Shown: positions 1 through 7,640 of the stretch, one piece after another
Layout: each line of letters starts with the position of its first letter
Position numbering within the stretch: position 1 is the stretch's first letter
From: Calditrichia bacterium
Lineage (GTDB): Bacteria; Calditrichota; Calditrichia; RBG-13-44-9; J075
Direction: 5' to 3'
DNA length: 64,000 bases
NCBI GenBank assembly: GCA_028284905.1
Contig: JANQQU010000064.1
Location: 62,001 to 126,000 of the forward strand
Translations under genes and position numbers: made by a program
Notes under the pieces: model-generated
What the model was told of the DNA's origin: nothing
Database searches by the model: none
The model's input: the letters and a program-made list of their open reading frames with translations, nothing else

Positions 1-224
1 CTCTGAACTTAAAAGAGGCCGCTGTTTCCGCAATGATGGACGCTGCCTGGGTAATTGGTAGCGCCGCTTTACTCTTCAGTAGCCTGGCTTTTACCAATAC
101 CGGCTGGTGGCTCATTGCTATCATCGCGGATATCGTGGCAGTTTTCGGCATTGCCAAATATTATCTGCTCCATCGGATTAAGGGCGAAAATACTGTGGAA
201 AGCGGATTACAGTATAACGGATAA
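1..224 (+). CDS. C-terminal end of a membrane protein (5' truncated by window)
   Basis: The frame is open from base 3 with no stop before 224, and the first ATG (33) has no ribosome binding site, so this is the tail of a gene that begins before the window. The visible 74 residues hold two hydrophobic stretches (roughly VIGSAALLFSSLAF and WLIAIIADIVAVFGIA), then a short basic, cytoplasm-like tail. I do not recognise the family. The membrane location is read from composition only. Confidence 0.55.
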   Translation, partial: LNLKEAAVSAMMDAAWVIGSAALLFSSLAFTNTGWWLIAIIADIVAVFGIAKYYLLHRIKGENTVESGLQYNG

Positions 225-290
225 ATTCCCTGTAGATTTGCAAATTTAACCCTTCAATTCTATTTTAAGTAAGCTTTAATCTGCGCCATT

Positions 291-350
291 GATATGCACG
301 GATGATCATAGTTGTTCTATTTATTTGACTTATATTCATCCGTGTATATC
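291..350. repeat. Imperfect inverted repeat, intergenic
   Basis: Two 15-base arms (291-305 and 336-350) are reverse complements with one mismatch that would be a G-U pair in RNA. The arm core CACGGATGA / TCATCCGTG, with the following CATCTGTGGCTAA, resembles a dispersed intergenic repeat type seen in many bacterial genomes. It could also act as a transcript end for the truncated gene, but there is no U-run. Confidence 0.5.
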
Positions 351-386
351 AGTGAGCATCTGTGGCTAAATGTTCGGGAGTAAAGC

Positions 387-1388
387 GTGTATAAAAAATA
401 TCGGGACTTTATCCAGCAACCATACCCCCTTTTTCTGGAAGCATCAAAGCTGCTGCCGGCAATTACCGCAACTAGTATTTTTCTGGTGTTATTTCTTTTC
501 CTCTTCGAACCATTCGGCCTGGCCAATATACACTTTGAGGGAAAGACCTGGCATTTGCTCGGCTACGGCCCATTGATATTTATCGTATTAAGTGTTAACT
601 ATTTCGGGGTAACCCGATTGTTTCCGAAGATTTTCCAGGAAGATAAATGGGTGATCTGGAAAGAAAGTAGCTGGATCCTGTTCAATATGTTTGCCGGTTG
701 TTTTGCCGGCATTGTGTACCAGGTGATGAATCCTCATTTGGATGCATCCTTCTCCGAATTGTTTGTTCGCCTGATCCAGGCGTTTTGGATTGCGGTTATT
801 CCGGAATCGGTTTATGTTCTGACCACCTACATGATTTACCTGAATAACCGCCTGCAGCAGGCAGAAGCGATCAATCGTAAATTGCTTGCCGCCGCTCGTC
901 TGGCGCATCGGCAGACAGATGCCCCCTCTCCGGTTGCCCCGGCAGCGACGTCCGCTTCTGCCCGGCAATTTCAAATGCCTTCAACAGATCATTCCCGGGA
1001 AGAAAACTCTCTGCCGGAAGCTGCTTCCGATACGGAGGGACATCTTTCATTGGTGGGGGAAAACAATACGGAACGAATAGAAGTGCCGCTGGATCAGTTG
1101 CTCTATATTCAATCTCAGGATAATTACTCCAGTATTGCCTGCGCGGAGCGCGCCGGGGTAAAGCGTTTGTTATTGCGTTCCAGTCTGAAACGCCTGGAGC
1201 AGCAGATTGATATTCCCTTTGTCATTCGTTGCCATCGCTCTTTTATTGTGAACCTTACCAAAGTGCAATCCGTGGAAGGGAACGCGCGTGGTTACCGGCT
1301 TTCCCTGGAATCCGGCGGAGAAGCGATACCGGTCTCCCGTGAATCCGGGAAAGAAGTGCTGAACACCCTGGAAAGATTAGCAGGGTGA
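387..1388 (+). CDS. Membrane-anchored LytTR-family transcriptional regulator
   Basis: A 333-residue protein with an N-terminal membrane part (about four hydrophobic segments between residues 25 and 150, such as ITATSIFLVLFLFLF and LLGYGPLIFIVLSVNYFG). A short helical linker (LNNRLQQAEAINRKLLAAAR) and a Pro/Ala/Ser-rich spacer lead to a LytTR DNA-binding domain at about 225-330. The domain shows the usual IEVPLDQLLYIQSQDNY start, the LLLRSSLKRLEQQI segment and the FVIRCHRSFIVNLTKV core. LytTR domains bind DNA, normally to control transcription; no response-regulator receiver is present, so the membrane part is the likely sensor. No kinase gene adjoins it, and the target is unknown. Confidence 0.85.
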   Translation: MYKKYRDFIQQPYPLFLEASKLLPAITATSIFLVLFLFLFEPFGLANIHFEGKTWHLLGYGPLIFIVLSVNYFGVTRLFPKIFQEDKWVIWKESSWILFNMFAGCFAGIVYQVMNPHLDASFSELFVRLIQAFWIAVIPESVYVLTTYMIYLNNRLQQAEAINRKLLAAARLAHRQTDAPSPVAPAATSASARQFQMPSTDHSREENSLPEAASDTEGHLSLVGENNTERIEVPLDQLLYIQSQDNYSSIACAERAGVKRLLLRSSLKRLEQQIDIPFVIRCHRSFIVNLTKVQSVEGNARGYRLSLESGGEAIPVSRESGKEVLNTLERLAG

Positions 1389-1505
1389 TGATTCTCGAAA
1401 CCATCCGTTAAAAGTTCATTTTCCCACTGCCCAATTCTACTAATCTCTTTTAGTCGCCTCTTTCTTTGCTTATAATAGCGCGGAACTTAAAAGGGACTGA
1501 CTTTA

Positions 1506-3218
1506 ATGAATCGAATATACATTCTCACGCTAATACTTCTTGCCTCATTCACTATTTTAAACTGCAGCAATAATGACGATAGCGCAATTCCTGCCGGCAG
1601 TGAATGGCAGGGGCGTATGAACGTTCCTGCAGTTGAACTGCCACTAATCCTGCACCTGAGTGGTGATGAATCGGAAGGCTTCTCCGGTGTTATCGATAAT
1701 CCCTCCGAGAATGATCTTAATCGTCCGATTAATGCTGTCACCTTCTCGAATGGTGAACTTCGCCTGCGTATCAATAGCCTGGCGGTTTTCTTTAAAGGCG
1801 AGTTATCGCCGAATGGTGATTCACTTTCCGGACATTGGATCCGCGGACGTAACCGGGTGCCGTTAACATTTGTTAAGCAGGAAAAAAATCGCGGAATTGC
1901 CGGGAGCTGGGCAGGAACCTGCCGTTATCCCGGGGAGTCACTCAATATTCTCTTAAAGTTCGATCGTAGCTGGGGAGGATTAAATGGCACTGTGGATATT
2001 CCAGTGCTGGAAGTGAAGCAAGTCCCCCTGGAAAATATTACAGCCGTTAATAGTACGGTTAACTTTAATAGCGCAGCAATTGGTGCCAACTTTTCGGGAA
2101 AAATTCATCCGGACAGCACATCATTTCAGGGACAGTGGCGCTGGCATTCTCCGGCGGTGCCGCTGGATATCAATTTCGAGAGGGTCGATGTAAACAATCA
2201 GATTGCATACCAAATACCAGACAGAATGAATGATGGTTGGGAGACTGGAACGCTGGAAAAACCTGCCGCATTTGATAGCCTTTTCCATCATGCTGAAACT
2301 GGCAAGTTGCGCGATTTGCACAGTGTTTTGGTTGTTAAAGATGAGCGGATTATCCTCGAAAAATATTGGCATGGTTTTGACCGGGAAAGCCGCCATGATC
2401 TCCGCTCGGCAACGACAGCAATTACCTCTCTGCTTACCGGCATTGCATTGGAAAGCGACATGTTTAGCAGCATCGATCAACCGGTTTGGCCGCTGCTCGC
2501 TGCCGACAGCGCTTATAAAAATCCCGATCCACGGAAATCAGCAATTTCTGTTCGGCACTTGTTGACAATGACTGCCGGCCTTACCTGCGATGATTTCTCG
2601 AAAACCGCATTTGGTAACGAAACCAAAATGTTGCGTGGTGCCGATTGGGTGCAAATTATGCTCGATTTGCCCCAGGCATTTGAACCGGGAAAAGAATGGG
2701 CTTACTGTGCCGGTGGCGCCATGTTGCTGGGTGCCGCAATTTCGTCAGCGAGTAATATGGATGTGCCTGCTTTTGCCGAAAAGATATTGTTTGGGCCATT
2801 GAACATTTCCGATTATCGCTGGCAATTTTCTCCGGAAGGCCGAGCTTATACCGGCGGTCTACTGATGATGCGTCCCCGCGACCTCGCAAAAGTCGGGCAA
2901 TTGATGTTGAATGATGGTGAATGGCAAGCGCAGCAAATTATTTCCCCCGAGTGGATTGCAGATGCAACTGCAGCCCAGGCGACAACCTGGGGACCGGAAG
3001 CCGCGGCAGCATCGTTTGGCTATCTTTGGTGGCGTAAAACATTTGGGGAAAATCTTTCCGCGACGGATGGCTATTTCGCGCTTGGTAATGGCGGTCAATT
3101 TCTCGGCTGTTTTCCTGACAAAGGGCTGGTCGTTGTGCTAACTGGTGGCGATTTCCGCGCATCCCATGCAGATCAGGTTTTTGATATTGTAGAAAATTAT
3201 ATCCTGCCCGCATTTTGA
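1506..3218 (+). CDS. Lipoprotein, beta-lactamase/serine hydrolase fold, catalytic residues altered
   Basis: A 570-residue protein with a lipoprotein signal peptide (lipobox ILNC, lipidated Cys at about 20). Residues 30-225 hold two similar beta-rich repeats of about 95 residues (SEWQGRMNVP... and GSWAGTCRYPG...), as in N-terminal parts of some secreted serine hydrolases. The rest is a class C beta-lactamase/penicillin-binding-type domain (LRSATTAITSLLTGIAL, WAYCAGGAMLLGAAI, GNGGQF). The family needs SxxK and YxN; here Ser301 is followed by A-T-T, so the general-base Lys is Thr304, and YxN reads Y-C-A. Known family: esterase, beta-lactamase or D-Ala peptidase. Inference: a catalytically impaired or binding-only version. 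The preceding ACTTAAAAGGGACTGACTTT segment supplies a modest ribosome site. Confidence 0.8.
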   Translation: MNRIYILTLILLASFTILNCSNNDDSAIPAGSEWQGRMNVPAVELPLILHLSGDESEGFSGVIDNPSENDLNRPINAVTFSNGELRLRINSLAVFFKGELSPNGDSLSGHWIRGRNRVPLTFVKQEKNRGIAGSWAGTCRYPGESLNILLKFDRSWGGLNGTVDIPVLEVKQVPLENITAVNSTVNFNSAAIGANFSGKIHPDSTSFQGQWRWHSPAVPLDINFERVDVNNQIAYQIPDRMNDGWETGTLEKPAAFDSLFHHAETGKLRDLHSVLVVKDERIILEKYWHGFDRESRHDLRSATTAITSLLTGIALESDMFSSIDQPVWPLLAADSAYKNPDPRKSAISVRHLLTMTAGLTCDDFSKTAFGNETKMLRGADWVQIMLDLPQAFEPGKEWAYCAGGAMLLGAAISSASNMDVPAFAEKILFGPLNISDYRWQFSPEGRAYTGGLLMMRPRDLAKVGQLMLNDGEWQAQQIISPEWIADATAAQATTWGPEAAAASFGYLWWRKTFGENLSATDGYFALGNGGQFLGCFPDKGLVVVLTGGDFRASHADQVFDIVENYILPAF

Positions 3219-3245
3219 TTGTGTTGTTTGTTTTTCGTTTTTCCT

Positions 3246-3320
3246 GTAGAGACGATTCATGAATCGTCTCTACAATGTCATGAATCGTCTCTACAATGTC
3301 ATGAATCGTCTCTACAACGT
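3246..3320. repeat. Perfect 28-bp palindrome followed by 21-bp direct repeats
   Basis: Bases 3246-3273 form a perfect palindrome (left arm GTAGAGACGATTCA, right arm TGAATCGTCTCTAC). Its right half plus AATGT then repeats at a 21-bp period: 3258-3278, 3279-3299 and 3300-3320 (the last with one change). The GTAG...CTAC palindrome type recurs at 40991-41018 with another core. It behaves like a dispersed REP-like intergenic element with local right-arm amplification. Confidence 0.85.
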
Positions 3321-3486
3321 ACGGTTATGCGAATAACGAATAATGGTTTGATCATTAAAAAACGAAAAACAAACAACGGTTTCCCCCGTGACATTTTGTG
3401 ACAAACCTTTACAGCCTTATGACATCTCTCCGGAAAAGTGCCCGTAAAAACAGGCAAATACATAATAAAACTTTGAAGGAGTAGAC

Positions 3487-3918
3487 ATGAAAAATTTTAA
3501 ACGCACTTTCGCCTTAACCGCAATTCTCGCTTTGTTTGTAGTAAATACCGCAACCTTTGCTAATGGCCCTGCCGACTCGAAAGAGGTTATCACCTATTCA
3601 AAAAAATCTGTTGTCAACTATAGTGAAGCATTGAAATCCGAGAACCGTGGTGTTGTCGAATCGGCAATTTTCTACTCGGTTAAATTCAAGTTGTTTAATC
3701 CTGAGGAAAACACTGTGCCGATTGAAGATCAATTGCAGAATCTGGTAGCGAACGGAGAAACCGAGAAAATTCGTTACAAGGCGCAAATCGCCGTAAATTT
3801 TGTCCGGAATCCTGAATTGATGGAAAACATTACCCGCGAAAATTATAAAGATACCAGCGATGTTTTTTTCAAGCTATTGGCGAACGAGCTGGAAAATAAA
3901 TATCTGGTCAAACGCTAA
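3487..3918 (+). CDS. Small secreted protein, first of a tandem pair
   Basis: A 143-residue protein with a clear Sec signal peptide (FALTAILALFVVNTATFA, cleavage near residue 26) and a good AAGGAG site upstream of the ATG. The mature part is all-helical in character and aligns along its length with the product of 4280-4711: shared blocks NYSE, GVVESAIFYSVK, IEDQL, IRYKAQIA, NELENKYLV/DELENRFLV. No cysteines and no catalytic motif are seen. I do not recognise the family; the paired-helix pattern is loosely like a HEAT repeat. Likely periplasmic. It has its own terminator (3988-4029). Confidence 0.8.
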   Translation: MKNFKRTFALTAILALFVVNTATFANGPADSKEVITYSKKSVVNYSEALKSENRGVVESAIFYSVKFKLFNPEENTVPIEDQLQNLVANGETEKIRYKAQIAVNFVRNPELMENITRENYKDTSDVFFKLLANELENKYLVKR

Positions 3919-4279
3919 TGACGAATTTGATACAAGTTTCCGGCAGATAGCCTTAAACTGAGAAGTCGAATTATCTAATCCCTGATGGCGGATATCGAAG
4001 CAGTAAATCGATATCCGCTTATTTTTTTCTTCCCACCTTCAGTGCCAATTTCAGGCAATTTCCACTTATTTGTTACACCGATATCATCATTTGTTACCTC
4101 AGCGTTAGAAGCGCGGGCCGCGATTTGATAGTTTGATATCGAGAGCGATGATGGTTTCCGAGGCCTCAAAATGGACAAAACCTTCAATGAAAAGTAACGC
4201 TCGCAAGTTAGAGTTTTTAAACACTTTTAAAGGATTTCCAAACGCCGCAATTCAGCGGCACAAAAGAAAGGATTGAGTC
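3919..4279. other. Intergenic region between the two small paralogues
   Basis: No gene is supported in these 361 bases. They hold a strong rho-independent terminator (3988-4029) and then about 250 bases with the promoter region of the second paralogue, which ends in the AAGAAAGGATT ribosome site before the ATG at 4280. Confidence 0.6.
3988..4029 (+). terminator. Rho-independent terminator
   Basis: A perfect 11-bp stem (GCGGATATCGA 3988-3998 with TCGATATCCGC 4008-4018), a 9-base loop, and a following TTATTTTTTTC tract. Confidence 0.9.
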
Positions 4280-4711
4280 ATGAAAAAGTCCAATCGCATT
4301 AGAGTTCTCGTTAGTTTATTAATTCTCGCATTATGTCAACCCCTTTTCTCCGGAGAAGAAGCTGCTAAGACGCCAGAGAAAATGGCGTATTCGGAAGCGG
4401 CTGTGAAAAATTATAGCGAATCAATGAAGATTGATAATGAGGGTGTTGTCGAATCGGCAATCTTCTATTCAGTGAAGTTGAAATTGCTCTACCCGGAGCG
4501 GGATACTGAACTGATTGAAGATCAGCTGAAAGTGTTGATCCTGGATGGCGCAACCGAAAGGATTCGCTACAAGGCACAAATTGCTTTCACTTTTATCAGC
4601 AATCCGACAATGTTGGCCAATATCGAGCAAAAAAATTATCTGGATATCAACGACGAGCTCTTTCAAAATCTCGCTGATGAACTGGAAAATCGATTTCTGG
4701 TGAACCGGTAA
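4280..4711 (+). CDS. Small secreted protein, second of a tandem pair
   Basis: A 143-residue paralogue of the product of 3487-3918, equal in length and with the same blocks (NYSE, GVVESAIFYSVK, IEDQLK, RIRYKAQIA, DELENRFLV). The signal peptide is VLVSLLILALCQPLFSG. The ribosome site is AAGAAAGGATT. The two genes have separate terminators, so they may be expressed separately despite the duplication. The function is unknown; the strongest conservation (VVESAIFYSVK and RYKAQIA) marks the probable functional surface. Confidence 0.8.
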   Translation: MKKSNRIRVLVSLLILALCQPLFSGEEAAKTPEKMAYSEAAVKNYSESMKIDNEGVVESAIFYSVKLKLLYPERDTELIEDQLKVLILDGATERIRYKAQIAFTFISNPTMLANIEQKNYLDINDELFQNLADELENRFLVNR

Positions 4712-4739
4712 ATTGAAATTCTGAATTGAATCTGGGCGG

Positions 4740-4786
4740 AGTACCTCCTGTGAAGCATTTGTTTCCGGAGGTGCTTCGTCTTTTTT
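4740..4786 (+). terminator. Rho-independent terminator
   Basis: A 9-bp stem (AGTACCTCC 4740-4748 with GGAGGTGCT 4767-4775, one G-U pair) followed by TCGTCTTTTTT. It ends the second small paralogue gene. Confidence 0.85.
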
Positions 4787-4790
4787 GGAA

Positions 4791-4943
4791 TTCGTTGATC
4801 GTTGACCGTTGTTCGTTCTTCGTTATGTCATGCAGAGAAGGTTCCTGAATTTTTTCTGCGGTAATTCGACGAAATAACGGCAAATTAAAATTTGATTCGA
4901 ACAACGAACAACGAACAACGATGAACGGTCAACGAATTACGAA
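4791..4943. repeat. Inverted arms of CGTTGTTCG-type intergenic repeats
   Basis: The left arm (4791-4826: CGTTGATCGTTGACCGTTG then TTCGTTCTTCG) and the right arm (4898-4943: CGAACAACG units, then AACGGTCAACGAATTACG) are near-reverse complements around a 70-base middle. The right arm holds three tandem AACAACG-type units. It lies between convergent genes and codes for nothing recognisable. Confidence 0.7.
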
Positions 4944-4945
4944 CA

Positions 4946-7348
4946 TCATTCATACCGCAAGGTATCAACCGGCCGTGCAAACGCGGCCTTTAGCGCCTGA
5001 TATGCAACGGTTGCCAGCGCGATGGTGAGGGCCAAGCCAGCCGCGGCGAGAAAAATACCGATAGTCATTTCGCTGCGGTAGGCAAAGTCTTGCAGCCAGC
5101 TGTTCATTACCAAATAGGCGATTGGCCAGGCGATAAGGTTGGCAAGCATCAACCATTTACTGAAGGACCTGGATAGCAGCAATACGATATCGGTAATCGT
5201 CGCGCCAAGCACTTTCCGTATACCGATTTCTTTGAAGCGTTGCTCTGCAGTAAAAGCGGCCAGCCCGAATAACCCCAGACAAGCAATGATAATTGCCAGA
5301 AAAGCAAAGGCAGAGAAGAGCTTCCCTAATTGCTGCTCACTGCGATACATCCTTTCAAATATTTCATCCACAAAGAAATATTCGAATGGCGTATTATCGT
5401 ATTGTTGCCAGACGGCGGTGACGTGGGCAATGTGTTCGCTAATACCCTCTGGTCGCAGACGGATGGCAATAAAACTGTAGCTTTGCGCATCAATGTAAAA
5501 GGTCATTGGCTGAATTTGCTCGCGCATGGAACGGAAGTGAAAGTCTTCCACAATCCCGACGACTGGCCCGGGGCTGTAGGTCCATTCGCCGGTTGCTTCG
5601 TCTCGTTCGGTTGGGCGATACAACGTTTTGCCCACTGCATCATTCTCCCAACCGAGTTGTTTTGCCGCCGTTTCGTTAAGTAGAAACCCGCCAGTATCTC
5701 CGGCCATATCCAGGGAAAAATCCCGGCCGTTCACGACGCTCATTCCGAGCGTGGAAACATAATTATGGTCCACTACCATAATCCGGGTGGAAAACCGGGT
5801 TTGCTCGCCATCCTGGTCGTAGCGCAACGGCATTCCCCAATCGCCGTATCCGGGCAGTCCGGAGGAGCGTGCCACATTTTCGATGCCGGGATGTTGTTGT
5901 AGTTGATCGCGGATCGCATCGTAATGAGTTGCGATAGCTTCGTTTTGAATTCGCAGGACCATCACCTGGGATTGGTTAAATCCCAGTTTTTTGTTTTGCA
6001 TGTAGGAGAGCTGATTATAAACCACACCGGTGCTAATCAGCAATGCAATGGTGATGGTAAACTGGAAGATCACCAATGCTTTACGTAACAGGGGCGTGCG
6101 CCCGCCGCCACGAATGCTGCCTGTGATGCCTTTAAGAATTTCGACCGGGCGAAAAGCGGAAAGGAAGAACGCCGGATAGGCACCGGAAATCAAACCAACC
6201 AACACCGTGATGCTGAGGCAACCCAGCAACAGCGAGCTGTTTTCCGTATATTTCAGCGTCAGGTTTTTAGCGGCAAGTGTGTTGAAGTAGGGGAGGAGCA
6301 TTTCTACCAGGCAGATGGCTGCCAGCATGGCGAGTAAACTTAAAAGCAGTGCTTCTCCCAAAAACTGTCTGATTAACTGGTAACGATTAGCACCAACCAC
6401 CTTGCGCATTCCTACCTCCCGGGAACGCCGTGTCGCCCGTGCGGTGGAAAGATTCATGAAGTTGATGCAGGCTATCAGCAAAATAAATCCGGCGATAATA
6501 GAGAAGATATAAACATAGCTGATATCGCTATTCTGCTCAAATTCCCGGAACAGATTGGAATGAAGGTGTATATCACCCAGCGGCTGTAAACGGACGTCGG
6601 AGCGGTACTGGGCAACGGCCTCTTCTCCCATATGTTTTTCAAGAAACGCCGGGATTCCGGCAGTGATTGCCTCCGGAGACTGCCCCTCATTAAGTAACAC
6701 ATATAAGTGGTAGTTGTTCATTCCCCATTCGTTTACATACCAGGCATTATGGCTGATGAAGGAGGCCAGAAAGCTGAAGCGGAAGTGGGCATTTTCCGGC
6801 ACATCGGCAATAACGCCTTTGATCTGCATTTCCCGATCGCCCATCGTGATGGTTTGCCCAAGGGGATTTTCTTCGCCAAAATATTTCTCTGCAAAAGATT
6901 TGGTGAGGACGATGGCATTCGGAGTTGTTAATGCTGTTTGCGGATCGCCATTGATGAATGGGAAAGTAAATATCTGAAAGACAGCTGAATCCGCGTAAAG
7001 TCCGTTGCTTTCATAAAATTGTTTATCATTATGCCGCACCAGGGTTCGCCCATAATATCGAAAACGGGTAAAGGCTTCGATACCGCTGAAGTCCGCCTGC
7101 ATTGCCGGTCCCCAGGGAGCGCCAACCCGTGCACGTCCCTGACTGTCGCTGTCCCGGGATTCCTGAATCACCCGATAGATGCGATTGGCCCGTTCATTAA
7201 ACTGGTCGTAGTTCAACTCGTCCTGCACCCACAGCAGAATGAGCAAACTACAAGCCATACCAACAGCCAGGCCGAGGATGTTGATAAATGAATAAGCCTT
7301 GTACTTTCTCAGATTTCGAATCGCGATTTTAAAATAATTGCGAAACAT
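4946..7348 (-). CDS. FtsX/MacB-like ABC transporter permease
   Basis: An 800-residue permease. The N-terminus (YFKIAIRNLRKYKAYSFINI) leads into the first membrane helix, then a large extracytoplasmic MacB_PCD-type domain (about 50-270). A first FtsX core of three helices follows (FSIIAGFILLIACINFMNLS, then REVGMRKVVGA at the membrane edge). A second periplasmic segment and a second FtsX core come next (FLAIIIACLGLFGLAAFTA, RFKEIGIRKVLGAT). The length and doubled architecture match the permeases that Bacteroidetes-like genomes carry in many copies. No ATPase gene is adjacent, so the partner is elsewhere. The substrate cannot be read from sequence; the family acts in export, mechanotransmission or lipoprotein release. 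Confidence 0.9.
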   Translation of the reverse strand: MFRNYFKIAIRNLRKYKAYSFINILGLAVGMACSLLILLWVQDELNYDQFNERANRIYRVIQESRDSDSQGRARVGAPWGPAMQADFSGIEAFTRFRYYGRTLVRHNDKQFYESNGLYADSAVFQIFTFPFINGDPQTALTTPNAIVLTKSFAEKYFGEENPLGQTITMGDREMQIKGVIADVPENAHFRFSFLASFISHNAWYVNEWGMNNYHLYVLLNEGQSPEAITAGIPAFLEKHMGEEAVAQYRSDVRLQPLGDIHLHSNLFREFEQNSDISYVYIFSIIAGFILLIACINFMNLSTARATRRSREVGMRKVVGANRYQLIRQFLGEALLLSLLAMLAAICLVEMLLPYFNTLAAKNLTLKYTENSSLLLGCLSITVLVGLISGAYPAFFLSAFRPVEILKGITGSIRGGGRTPLLRKALVIFQFTITIALLISTGVVYNQLSYMQNKKLGFNQSQVMVLRIQNEAIATHYDAIRDQLQQHPGIENVARSSGLPGYGDWGMPLRYDQDGEQTRFSTRIMVVDHNYVSTLGMSVVNGRDFSLDMAGDTGGFLLNETAAKQLGWENDAVGKTLYRPTERDEATGEWTYSPGPVVGIVEDFHFRSMREQIQPMTFYIDAQSYSFIAIRLRPEGISEHIAHVTAVWQQYDNTPFEYFFVDEIFERMYRSEQQLGKLFSAFAFLAIIIACLGLFGLAAFTAEQRFKEIGIRKVLGATITDIVLLLSRSFSKWLMLANLIAWPIAYLVMNSWLQDFAYRSEMTIGIFLAAAGLALTIALATVAYQALKAAFARPVDTLRYE

Positions 7349-7503
7349 AATATCTCCCGGGTTATGATCAACAGCAAATGTTTAGGTACTGCCAAGGAAG
7401 ACAGTTCAATAACCATACCAATAGGTAAATTCGCCGTTTTCAGGGAGTTTGTTAGAAAAGAGTGTTCGGAAGTATCACAGGGCTGTTCATCAGCGAACAT
7501 TCT

Positions 7504-7640
7504 ACAGTTGACAGTTATCAGTTAACAGTTATCAGTAAACAGTGAACAGTTATCAGTGAACAGTAAACATTAAACGGCCGTCAGCGACAAATAATGATAA
7601 CTGATAACTGACAACTGTCAACTGATCACTGTTCACTGTT
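7504..7640. repeat. AACAGTTATCAGT repeat array with inverted right arm
   Basis: The left part (7504-7572) is a run of degenerate CAGT(T/G)(A/G)ACAGTTAT units. The right part (7595-7640) carries the reverse complement pattern (GATAACTGATAACTGACAAC, then TCACTGTTCACTG). The right edge extends into the 3' end of the dehydrogenase gene, where the last codons AAC AGT GAA CAG TGA are repeat sequence. Confidence 0.8.

Noticed and set aside
3258-3320. Three 21-bp repeats considered as a small CRISPR
   Set aside because: The copies are head to tail with only about five bases between palindrome-derived cores; there are no spacers and no cas genes.
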